DNA from: Glebionis coronaria
Taxonomy: Eukaryota; Streptophyta; Magnoliopsida; Asterales; Asteraceae
Length of the DNA stretch: 64,000 nt
Assembly: GCA_025667525.1 (NCBI GenBank)
Contig: CM046878.1
Coordinates: forward strand, 390,294,974-390,358,973
Reading direction: 5' to 3'
The notes under the pieces were generated by a model, which was not told where the DNA came from, did not search any database, and saw nothing but the letters and a program-made list of their open reading frames with translations. Numbering within the stretch: the first letter of the stretch is position 1; each line of letters opens with the position of its first letter. The translations under genes were made by a program, and so were the position numbers. This document shows, one piece after another, positions 55,217 to 64,000 of this stretch.

Positions 55217-57741
55217 TAACTCACTGAGTCTGACTCAACACTCCAACCTTATAACTCCAATCAAATCCAACACCAAATCTAACCTAAACCCCATCGTCTC
55301 CTAACCCATCTAACATAAAAATGACTCGAAAATCAATCTCATATTATGTTTCGGTTGCATCTTTTAAAGATGATTTGTGATCTTTGTTTATCTATCCAAC
55401 CTGAAACACTATCATCATCGATCTATGATTAATATTCGAATCAAAAGGAAATACTTCAAACTAAACAGTTTGCTCTTTTCTATTTTTGATTCATGTGAAC
55501 TCAGACACACAAAAAACCAACATGCAATTAAAACCATCACTTACCCGCGACCTATTTGTTGATCTTGAAGCCACATATTTCTTGGATTCATTTTGGGTCC
55601 GAATATATAAGTAAAAACTGAAATTGATTTTGTGATAACAAGATCAATTATCAGTTTCATGTTAATCTTCATTTGCCAAGATCGATTGTATATAGGATTC
55701 GTTATTCTTGATGGGATTGACAAGAACTGTTGGGGGATTCGTATGCATAAGATTAGATATGATGGATTTTTTTGAGGATTGACTGAGAAGTTTGATGGAG
55801 AGAAACGAGGTGGGAGTAGTGAGAGAAAAGGGGGCGGAGGATTCTAGAGAGTGGGTTGTTGGCTGCGTGTTTCTTTGTAAGATGTGTTTAGGGTTCGCTG
55901 TGTGAGATTTTTTAGGATTGGGAGTTTTATCCCAAAAATGTTGGACCGGGTTCTAAAAATTGGGCCATGACTCACATTTTTTAAAAACAATGCAATGGGA
56001 CGTGACAAATGAACACATGCGTTTGATGTTTAAACAAAAATGGGCCTTGGACTCAATTTTTTAAACAAAGCATTTGATTTGGGCCGTATGACTTTTCATA
56101 TACACACAAGTTTTTAACACAAATTTGAATTTTTGTATAAACTTTGTGTGTATTAAGTTATACCATGGTCATCATCGGGACGAGACAACAAGTGACGTGA
56201 CAACGTGACGAGACAAATGTGACAAACATTTACTTGACGGGCCGAAGAAAAATTTGGCGATTTTTTGTGGCTACGGATTTGTTTAATCGGGTATTAATTA
56301 CGTGAAGTTGAAGACGGATTTTTTGAAGGCGTGTATTAATTTTATCTTTCAAAGATAACTTGCTCGTGCTTAATCTTAGAATGAAGACTTGTTTATCTAG
56401 TTTCTGGGTTCGGGGTGGATGGTTGATGACTCGGATAACTATCACTTAAAGGGGTTACATTGTTGTACTCAGTGTCACGCGCTTAGTCGACGTGGATAAT
56501 TTCAAGAGGTGTTGTGCTTATAGACTTCTTCAGTGATGCATTGAGTACTTAGAGATTCCTCCACCGTTCTTCATTCAACAATAGTGCAAGCTTAAGTCAC
56601 AAGATCGAAGGATTCTTATTCAGTTTCACGTTTGATGTATTTGGTTCATTCTATCAGTGGTCACTTCAAATTGCTTTCACGTGGGTTGGTAAAGGTGGCC
56701 ATGGAGAGTTTATGAGAAGAGATTTTCGATCAACAGTTGATTCTCACAAAATATATAATTCAGCTTATTTATTATTCTCACGAGATTTCAGGTTCATGTG
56801 CGTACGATTTGTTGATGGTTCCGAGTTTCGAAACCATCAAGGGGGAAGAAGAAGACACATTGAACGCACAACTAGTACACGTGATGAACTTCATACCTTC
56901 TTTTGATTTGAAGACATTCCGGGATGACATTTGTCATAGCCGCAGAGAAAATCAATGTTTTAACTCGTGGCGTTATCTCTAAAACGGTACACTACTGATT
57001 CGAGCTTTAATTGTTTGATTGTTGCAATTAAACATCATCATTATCCTATATGCATTCCCGGGACTTAATTGACTCTAGTGCATCTCCGGAAGAAGATATG
57101 TGCATTTCCGGGACTTAATTGACTCTGGTGTTACGATGTCAACTTCATGAACAGGATAAAATGTCCACTTCAGTATTTGAGCTTCATAATTGGGATTGAT
57201 TTAATTTCTTCAACTATGTGGAGGAAGAAGTGTCTTGATTCTTTCTGGTATGCATAACTTGAACTCTCAGGGGGAAGAAAAATTCAGAAGAATTATTCAA
57301 GCATGAGAAGAGAAGTTATTGATCTACTTGGTGTGCCCCAAGCTTTCAATCTCTCTTAGCAACGTTATCATGTTATATGATGGGATTTGCTTGTTAGATT
57401 CCGTTGTGCGCTTAATCATTCTAAGCTTTATTGAAAGCTTTAAGTTGCTTACGAGGATTGTCGATTCAGGGGGGAGCTATTTTAAAGCTTCTACATCAAG
57501 TTTATGTGGCATGAATTAGGGGGAAGCTAATTCAGAAGCTTCTCCTTAACCAGAATGTATGGGTTACTTAGCTCGTGCCGTTACAGTATTTCTTCTACAA
57601 GTTACTTTAAAGATGAGTCAATTTGAAGACGAAGGCCTCAGAAGACTTCATCAGCATTGGACGCTTCATGAAAGCTCTTGTTCTGAATCATTTTGTACTT
57701 GTTAGGAAGAATATTGTAAGGAATTCTACACGTCGTCCCAT

Positions 57742-57751
57742 GGGGGAAGAT
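57742..57751 (+). promoter_or_regulatory. T polypurine tract
   Basis: GGGGGAAGAT abuts the 3' LTR. With the preceding CCCAT it forms CCCATGGG, again self-complementary at the tract. Confidence 0.85.
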
Positions 57752-58033
57752 TGTTGGAAACTCACTTTATGTGACGACATTTAAGAATTCCCGTTAGTTA
57801 TCATAGTCACACACGCTTAGACTAGACTAGGTTCTATGTATAGTTTAAGGTGCGTGTGTAACTATATATACCCCTCCTTAGCTTCCAAGGAGGGGTGTTG
57901 CTTGTGTTCATTTTTCATTAATTACATTTTTCCTTTCTTTCACACAACCACTCTTCTCTCTCTCTTTCAACAATGGCTTCCACCACCATTTTCCACCATG
58001 TTAGACCACCGGATCATAGATAGCAAATCCAAA
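57752..58033 (+). repeat. T 3' LTR
   Basis: Matches 54156-54437. The end reads AAATCCAAA; the 5' LTR ends AAATCCACA, so the terminal CA is mutated to AA. Directly after it stands the AACCA duplication shared with the left end of C3. Confidence 0.87.
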
Positions 58034-58038
58034 AACCA

Positions 58039-58717
58039 TAATAGTATTTGTATTAGTAGCACTCTACTAATACGTATTATCGGTTTTTGATTTTTGTGTG
58101 AATACTATTACTATATTGTATACGTAGAACAATAAATTCACAAATACTCCAAATACGTGAGAAATCACAACCTTGACTTGGGAGGTCATTACCCAATCAT
58201 TGTATTCGAATCTCAAACCAAAGAAAAAGGCAAAAATAGATAAATACTTTCGTGAAGCTCAATTTTGAAAAATACAAACTATAAGGTGGGTATAAGGTGG
58301 ATATTATAATATATATCCTAAGGAAAAAGGCTCTTAAGTGCTTCGCGCCGCCTCGTTTCCCCGCTTGCTTGTGAGTATTTGATTTTGAGAGCTAATCGAG
58401 GGTTTTGCCGCCCAAAGTATTACTAAGTATCATATATACTTTCTTGGTTTCATTTGATTAAACCCTCTTGAACGTTTTGGTGTTCCACCAACGTTCTAAA
58501 GTCATCGAAGGCGTTCACTTCACGTGATCGTTTTCATTCCTTGAGGCTTCTTTAATCAAGAGATTTGATTAAGGAGGAGATTTGTAGATTTGTGTCTACT
58601 TAATACATTCACCAAAATCCAAAAAGGTTAATACAATCAAAAACCACAAAAAAATTGAAAAATACAAAACACCAAAAAGAATCTTCTTTGCTCATCCCCT
58701 CTTTGTACGTGACGTTT
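58039..58717 (+). other. G2 5' leader, second part
   Basis: The leader resumes after the insert and aligns with G1's leader (37874-38564). It has no ORF. Landmarks are 'acgtattatcggtttttg', CTTCGCGCC and GTTTTGCCGCCCAAAG. Confidence 0.75.
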
Positions 58718-61366
58718 ATGCTAACTCGTAATCAAGCAAGACGTGCACGTAAACGAAAGAACAAAACTCCCACTCCTAATCTTTCTAGTGAGGAGTCTCC
58801 TATTGACGAACCCATTGTAAGAGAAGCACCAACCATGGCGAATCGAACTATGATGGAGTTACTTCAAGCACCCACCGAGGGTTATGGAGAGGCTATTGTG
58901 ATTCCCGCTATCCTTGCGGAGAATTTTGAGGTGAAAACGGGTTTGTTGTCGATGATCCAAAACAACAAATTCCGTGGTGATGAGAAGGACAGTCCACACA
59001 ACCATATCCGCCAATTCAATCGTCTTACCGCCACTTGCAAGTTTAAGGATGTCTCGAATGACTCGATTAAGATGATGTTTTTTCCGTATTCCTTAGTGGG
59101 GCCCGCTAAAATTTGGTTAGAGAAAGAGCCACCCAATTCTATATTGACGTGGAAGGATCTCGTGTCTAAGTTTGTGAACCAATTTTTTCCGCCCTCTAAG
59201 ACTACGCACTTGAAAAACGAGATTTCAAAATTTTCACAAGAGTTTAATGAAAGTTTTTCAACGGCTTGGAATAGGTTTAAGGAAATGTTACATGAATGTC
59301 CTCATCATGGTTTTTCCGACTTGCATCAAATTGACACGTTTTACAATGGACTTAATGATCATGAAAGGGATTATTTAAATGCCGCCGCAGGTGGTAATTT
59401 TTTGTGTAAAACGGTTGAGGAAGCTTTGGTGATAACTGAGAATAGATCTAAGGTGTATAGTCCTCGTAGCACGTCTAGTGTTCGTAAGGCTTCGTCTTCG
59501 GCTTCACCTTCTTTGTCTACTACCATCGATGCTTGCCAAATTGAGGCGAACTTGGAAAACAAGATTTTTGATAAGCTTAAAGGTCTTTTGATTGAGTTTA
59601 AAGTTGGAGAACCAAGTACTCCCGCTACGGCTAAAGCGGTTGAGGTTTCATGCATGTATTGTGGTGGAGGTCATGATTTCTCCGAGTGCATTACCAACGG
59701 TGGTAACACTTCGAGTGCCTACGCGGCCACGAGAACTTACAACCAAGACGGTCAAGTTACCCGCTCTAATCAATTGACTCCACTGGGTTTTGGTTCAAAT
59801 CAAAATGCTAACAACAACTATCGCAACAATCAAGTTGGTTTCAAAAACAATTTCAACAAGGGAAACTATGGTAATCAATGGGCTAATAATCAAGTTTCAA
59901 ACAAAAATCAAAATGATTTTCAAAACAACAACAAAGGTTTGCAAATGTTGAAAGATCTTCCAAATGAATTTGTTGAATACGCTAATGGGAATGATGCTAG
60001 GTTTGATAATATTCAAAGAGAAATCATTAGCCTAAGATCCGAGTTTAAGAATGACTTGAAGAAAGAGTTGAAAAATGAGTTAGCTAATGAACATAAGATC
60101 GATACAAACAAGATGGAAGGAACCGTAACTAGGTTACAACAAAACCAACAAAAAATGAAACAAGGGCAACATGAGATAAAACAAGAGATGGTTAAAGCCG
60201 AGAAGAGGCAATCCAAGTTTGAAGATAAAATCTCATCTATGTTTGAGGCAATTATGTGCAAACCGTCTTCGAGTAGTCTTCCTAGTAACACCGTATCAAA
60301 CCCTAAGGGTGAGATGAAAGTGATTACCACACGTAGTGGTAAGACACTTAAGGAACCGACTCCTCAACCAATTGCTACTACGGAGGAGGCAATTGAGGAA
60401 GAACCCAAGGTGGTGGTCCAAAAGGAGCATGTCCCAATCCCACGAAGTACCGCTCATGCCACACCTACGGTTGACCCATTACCAACATTGGAACCCGAGA
60501 TTCCAAGGGCTATGCCTACCCCTCAACCCACACCACCTTTTCCCTATCCATCGAGACTTAGAAAGGAGAAACGTCAAGAGCGCGACAATTACCAATTTGA
60601 GGTTTTTATGAAAATGTTTCGTGATTTGCACTTTAATGTGAGTTTCGCCGATGCTTTGGTCATGATGCCTCGATTTGCCGCTAACTTTAAGAGTATGTTG
60701 AACAACAAGGAGAAATTTCACCAATTGTCTAGTTGTTCGTCGGTTTATCTTAATCGCATACCTCAAAAAGTCGGTGATCCCGGTAAATTTTTTATCCCTT
60801 GTGCAATCCAAGATATGGAGGAATGCTTCGCCTTGGCCGATCTTGGTGCTTGCATTAACTTGATGCCACTTGCAATCTTCAAGTTGCTCAATCTTCCTAA
60901 TCTTACTCCTTCACTAATGTCTATCGAGTTGGCCGACCATTCCACGATTCCCGCATGTGGATTGGCGGAAGACGTTTTTGTGAAAGTGGGGAAGTTCTAC
61001 TATCCTGTAGACTTTATCGTTGTTGATATCCACACGGATCCTCAAGTTCCTCTCATGTTAGGTTGTTCGTTTTTAGATACGTCTATGGCTTTGATTGATG
61101 TTCATGCTAGAAAGATCACCTTACATTTCAACGACGAGGAACTTGTTATAAACGCAACTCAAAACTCTCAAATTTCTCATGTTTATTCCGTTGCAACTAT
61201 AAACCTCGTTGATATGATGGACGTGGTTTGCGAGGAATTTTCACAAGAAGTTCTAGGTTTTGGTGATGATGAAACTAGTGGAAATCCCACTATGTTAGAT
61301 CCAATTCTTGATAATTCGACACCAACCTTCACTCCCTTTGAAGGTGGTGGTTTTACGTTGGAATAA
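58718..61366 (+). CDS. G2 gag and protease
   Basis: Continuous frame of about 880 codons from the likely ATG at 58718 (MLTRNQARRARKRK); the frame is open further upstream, to 58655. Order: basic N terminus; MANRTMMELLQAPTEGYGEA and capsid core with FVNQFFPPSKTTHLKNEISK; zinc knuckle CMYCGGGHDFSEC (59651-59689, CX2CX3HX4C as in Athila); Asn/Gln-rich region; Lys/Glu helix; Pro-rich linker; retropepsin LADLGACINLMP (catalytic Asp near 60837) and QVPLMLGCSFLDT. It builds the particle and cuts the polyprotein. The TAA at 61364-61366 cuts the link to pol; G1 has no stop here, so it is probably a mutation. Confidence 0.92.
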   Translation: MLTRNQARRARKRKNKTPTPNLSSEESPIDEPIVREAPTMANRTMMELLQAPTEGYGEAIVIPAILAENFEVKTGLLSMIQNNKFRGDEKDSPHNHIRQFNRLTATCKFKDVSNDSIKMMFFPYSLVGPAKIWLEKEPPNSILTWKDLVSKFVNQFFPPSKTTHLKNEISKFSQEFNESFSTAWNRFKEMLHECPHHGFSDLHQIDTFYNGLNDHERDYLNAAAGGNFLCKTVEEALVITENRSKVYSPRSTSSVRKASSSASPSLSTTIDACQIEANLENKIFDKLKGLLIEFKVGEPSTPATAKAVEVSCMYCGGGHDFSECITNGGNTSSAYAATRTYNQDGQVTRSNQLTPLGFGSNQNANNNYRNNQVGFKNNFNKGNYGNQWANNQVSNKNQNDFQNNNKGLQMLKDLPNEFVEYANGNDARFDNIQREIISLRSEFKNDLKKELKNELANEHKIDTNKMEGTVTRLQQNQQKMKQGQHEIKQEMVKAEKRQSKFEDKISSMFEAIMCKPSSSSLPSNTVSNPKGEMKVITTRSGKTLKEPTPQPIATTEEAIEEEPKVVVQKEHVPIPRSTAHATPTVDPLPTLEPEIPRAMPTPQPTPPFPYPSRLRKEKRQERDNYQFEVFMKMFRDLHFNVSFADALVMMPRFAANFKSMLNNKEKFHQLSSCSSVYLNRIPQKVGDPGKFFIPCAIQDMEECFALADLGACINLMPLAIFKLLNLPNLTPSLMSIELADHSTIPACGLAEDVFVKVGKFYYPVDFIVVDIHTDPQVPLMLGCSFLDTSMALIDVHARKITLHFNDEELVINATQNSQISHVYSVATINLVDMMDVVCEEFSQEVLGFGDDETSGNPTMLDPILDNSTPTFTPFEGGGFTLE

Positions 61367-62521
61367 TTCTATGTTCCACGTACTTATAACGAAGACCTCG
61401 ACAACGATGAGGACTTCTCGATTATCAAGGATTTTCTTAACGATTTCCCATTTCCTCCACCCGAGGAGGTTATGAGTATCGAGCGCAAATCTTCACTTGA
61501 GGAACCACCTATCCTCGAGTTGAAAGATTTACCTCCTCATCTCAAATATGTCTATTTGGAGGAGGGAGACAAGTTGCCGGTTATTATTGCGAAGGAACTT
61601 TCGAATGATTAAAAAACCACACTTGTCGATGTTCTAAAGGATCACAAAGGGGCAATTGCGTGGAAGTTATCCGACATTAAGGGGATCGATCCAAAATTTT
61701 GTACCCACAAAATCTTAATGGAGGAGGATTACAAGCCCGCAATCCAATGTCAAAGGAGGGTGAACCACAAAATTCACGACGTCATCAAAAAGGAGGTCCT
61801 TAAACTCCTTGGCGCGGGAATGATTTACCCTATTTCTGATAGCCCTTGGGTGAGTCCTATTCATTGTGTCCCTAAGAAGGGAGGAATGACCGTTGTGCCA
61901 AACGATGCCAACGACTTAATTCCCACTAGACTCGTGACCGGATGGAGAGTGTGCATTGACTATCGCAAGTTGAATGAAGCCACTCGAAAAGACGATTTTC
62001 CTTTGCCCTTCATGGACCAAATGTTGGAGCGTCTTGCGGGAAATGATTTTTATTGCTTTTTAGATGGTTTTTCCGGTTACTTCCAAATTCCCATCGATCC
62101 TCGTGATCAAGAAAAAACTACGTTTACGTGTCCATATGGAACGTTTGCCTATCGTAGAATGCCATTCGGACTTTGTAATGCACCGGGAACCTTTCAAAGG
62201 TGCATGATGGATATTTTTCATGATATGATCGAGAAGACGATGGAAGTCTTCATGGATGACTTTTCCGTGTTTGGTAATTTGTTCACTTCGTGTTTGTCGA
62301 ATCTTGAGAGAATGTTGAAACGTTGTGAGGAAACCAACCTTGTGCTCAATTGGGAAAAGTGTCATTTTATGGTTAAGAGTGGAATCGTCTTAGGGCACAA
62401 GGTCTCGAAAGCGGGGATTGAGGTAGATCAAGCTAAGGTAGACGTCATCGCCAAATTACATCATCCCAAAACCGTTAAGGGAGTTAGGAGTTTCCTAGGC
62501 CACGCGGGCTTTTATCGTTGA
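61367..62521 (+). pseudogene. G2 linker and reverse transcriptase
   Basis: After the TAA the same frame continues (FYVPRTYNEDLDNDEDF, PPILELKDLPPHLKYVYLEE) to a second TAA near 61610. The 267-codon frame 61718-62521 is RT: EDYKPAIQCQRRVNHKIHDV, SDSPWVSPIHCVPKKGG, CIDYRKLNEATRKDDFPLPF, DGFSGYFQIPI, MPFGLCNAPGTFQ and the active site FMDD at 62249-62260, followed by the Athila-typical FSVFG. The thumb reads ILGHKV-like text and FLGHAGFYR, then TGA at 62519-62521, where a CGA Arg codon is likely ancestral. Confidence 0.93.
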
Positions 62522-63741
62522 TTCATCAAGGATTTTCAAAGATCTCTCGACCCATTACACATCTTCTTGAAAAAGAGGCACGTTTTGTCTTTGACGAAGA
62601 TTGTGTACGAGCCTTTGAAATCCTTAAGAGGAAACTTACCGAAGCTCCCATTCTTGTTGCTCCCAATTGGAACCTCCCTTTTGAGCTCATGTGTGACGCT
62701 AGTGACTACGCTATTGGGGCCATATTGGGGCAACGTCATGAAAAGCACTTCTTGCCTATTCACTATGCTAGCAAGACGATGACCGAGGATCAACTAAAAT
62801 ACACTACAACGGAGAAGGAGTTCCTTGCCGTGGTGTATGCATTTGAGAAATTTCGACCTTATCTCGTCTTGACGAAATGCATAGTGTATACGGATCATTC
62901 GGCTATCAAGTATCTTATGGCTAAACAAGATGCTAAGCCGGGATTACTTCGTTGGATTATACTCCTTCAAGAATTTGATCACAAAATTGTTGACAAAAAA
63001 GTAGCCGAGAATCTTGCGGCCGATCATCTTTCTCGTTTGGAAGATCCTCACCAAAGTGTTTACGAGCCCAAGGAAATCACCGAAACATTTCCTCTCGAGA
63101 CACTTGGTGTAGTGAATTCTAAGCTTGATTCTTCCACGCCATGGTTTGCGGACTTTGCAAATTACCATGCGGGTAACTTCATCATCAAGGGGATGACGAC
63201 TCAAGAAAAACGAAAATTATTTCGTGACCTCAAGTTCTACTTTTGGAACGACCCTTACTTGTTTCGAACTTGTGCGGATCAAATCATCCGATGTTGTGTA
63301 TTTGGCACCAAAGCTTCTAACATCCTTAGAGCTTGTCATGAGGGACCCACGGGTGGTCACCATGGTGCTAATCTCACGGCTAAGAAGGTGTTTGATGCCG
63401 GCTTCTTTTGGCCTACTATTTACCGAGATGCACAAGATCTTGTGAAGTCGTGTGATTCATGCCAACGACAAGGAAAAGCCTCACAAAAAGATGAAATGCC
63501 ACAAAATATCATCCAAGTGTGTGAGATCTTTGACGTTTGGGGCATAGACTTTATGGGGCCGTTCCCATCATCTTGTGGTAATAAGTACATCCTTGTTGCG
63601 GTTGACTACCTATCTAAGTGGGTGGAAGCTAAGGCTTTGCCCACCAATGATGCTCGTGTGGTAGTCAAGTTTTTGAAAAGCTTGTTTTCTCGGTTTGGAA
63701 CCTCGTGCAATCATAAGCGATCGTGGAACCCATTTTTGTAA
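62522..63741 (+). pseudogene. G2 RNase H and integrase (N-terminal and core)
   Basis: A one-base loss near 62537 puts this 407-codon frame out of phase with RT ([20 protein letters not shown]). RNase H is intact: [42 protein letters not shown] and [10 protein letters not shown]. Integrase has its zinc finger ([19 protein letters not shown] ... CDSCQRQG) and the core [20 protein letters not shown] with the first catalytic Asp and [14 protein letters not shown]. At about 63702 another frameshift falls just before the SDRGTHF segment, and the frame ends at 63741. Confidence 0.92.
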
Positions 63742-64000
63742 CGACCAATTCGAAAGGGTCCTAAGGAAATATGGGGTTACACATCGGCTTTCTACGGCTT
63801 ATCACCCACAAACGAGTGGGCAAGTCGAGGTTTCAAACCGAGCGTTGAAGAGGATCTTGGAGAGATCCGTTGGGGAAAACCGACAATCTTGGTCGGATAA
63901 GTTGGACGATGCTTTATGGGCCTTTAGGACCGCTCATAAGACGCCCATTGGGTACACTTCCTATAAGCTTGTGTATGGAAAAAATTGTCATTTGCCAATC
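63742..64000 (+). pseudogene. G2 integrase core, continued past the window edge
   Basis: In the restored phase the text reads [40 protein letters not shown] (catalytic-Glu region), then [20 protein letters not shown] up to the edge. The integrase C terminus, any envelope-like ORF and the 3' LTR lie outside. Confidence 0.88.

Larger units (their letters stand above)
54451..57741 (+). other. T internal region, no recognisable gene
   Basis: About 3.3 kb. It contains a TTCCGA array (54780-55120), a 36-bp near-perfect palindrome (55181-55216), a direct repeat of about 28 bp built on CCCGGGACTTAATTGACTCT (57051-57078 and 57101-57128), and four internal GGGGGA(A)G tracts (56841, 57271, 57469, 57519). 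Short ORFs show no gag, protease, integrase or RT motifs. The region 55240-56800 shows nothing I can name. Confidence 0.7.
54156..58033 (+). mobile_element. T: short-LTR element without pol (non-autonomous)
   Basis: T is 3,878 bp on the + strand with 282-bp LTRs, a tRNA-Met-type primer site after the 5' LTR and a purine tract before the 3' LTR. The internal 3.3 kb has no gag or pol that I can recognise, so T must depend on an autonomous copia; C3-type elements share its TGTTGGAAA LTR start. The LTRs differ at six of 282 positions, about 2 percent. Left flank (CAATG, in C3 gag) and right flank (AACCA, in G2) do not match each other. Confidence 0.85.
41711..64000 (+). mobile_element. G2: Athila-like Ty3/gypsy element inserted in G1 (runs off the window)
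   Basis: G2 consists of a 4,231-bp 5' LTR, primer site, 67 bp of leader, a 12-kb foreign insert (46014-58033), the rest of the leader, gag-protease, RT, RNase H and most of integrase. The 3' LTR lies beyond 64000. It belongs to the same family as G0 and G1, with the same orientation. Only a handful of lesions break it, fewer than in G1. The five bases left of it, GTGCC, belong to G1 RT and predict the right-hand duplication. Confidence 0.92.

Noticed and set aside
54156..58033. T as a simple insertion into C3 gag
   Set aside because: The five bases left of T (CAATG) are not repeated to its right. The right flank is G2 sequence with the AACCA duplication that belongs to the whole insert.

Overview
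This window reads as a plant nuclear retrotransposon graveyard. It is AT-rich, I found no host gene, and essentially every coding stretch belongs to the gag-pol of an LTR retrotransposon. Three lineages occur: Ty1/copia elements with a long 3' noncoding tail (C1, C2, C3), a Ty3/gypsy chromovirus with a C-terminal chromodomain (G3), and Ty3/gypsy Athila-like elements primed by tRNA-Asp (G0, G1, G2). A short-LTR element with no pol (T) is also present. The gag and pol wording (for example gag proteins opening MANxTMMELLQAP, and CPLTR repeats before the protease) resembles elements I know from Asteraceae, especially Anthemideae such as Tanacetum, Artemisia and Chrysanthemum. The host assignment is inference.

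The layout is a nest that can be read from target-site duplications (TSDs). C1 (+ strand copia) is the oldest visible host. Its pieces are 1993-5102, 16620-21488 and 32705-34077. It is broken on the left by the 3' LTR of G0 (1-1992). In the middle it is broken by G3 (minus strand, 5103-16614, TSD ATGGT). After pol it is broken by C2 (minus strand, 21489-32699, TSD TATCG), and on the right by G1 (+ strand, from 34078). G1 is cut within its reverse transcriptase by G2 (+ strand, from 41711), a second element of the same family. G2's 5' leader holds a 12,020-bp insert at 46014-58033 with TSD AACCA. The remaining G2 gag-pol runs from 58039 past the right edge.

The most unusual object is that 12-kb insert. 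Its left end is the U5 end of C3 (minus strand, truncated in gag, no 5' LTR) and its right end is the U5 end of T (+ strand, both LTRs). One AACCA duplication brackets the pair. The best reading is two different retrotransposon cDNAs joined and integrated together; recombination between two T copies is the alternative.

The protein logic in each element is the usual one: gag (capsid, zinc knuckle), protease, integrase, reverse transcriptase and RNase H, with integrase before RT in copia and after RNase H in gypsy. All copies are defective through stops, frameshifts, lost catalytic residues, or loss of an LTR. G2 gag-protease (903 codons) and C2 RT-RNase H (573 codons) are the best preserved. 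Conserved noncoding signals stand out: a block of about 1.3 kb with two tandem 200-bp units in the 3' tails of C2 and C3, repeated polypurine tracts, TTCCGA arrays, and hairpins in the Athila-like LTRs.
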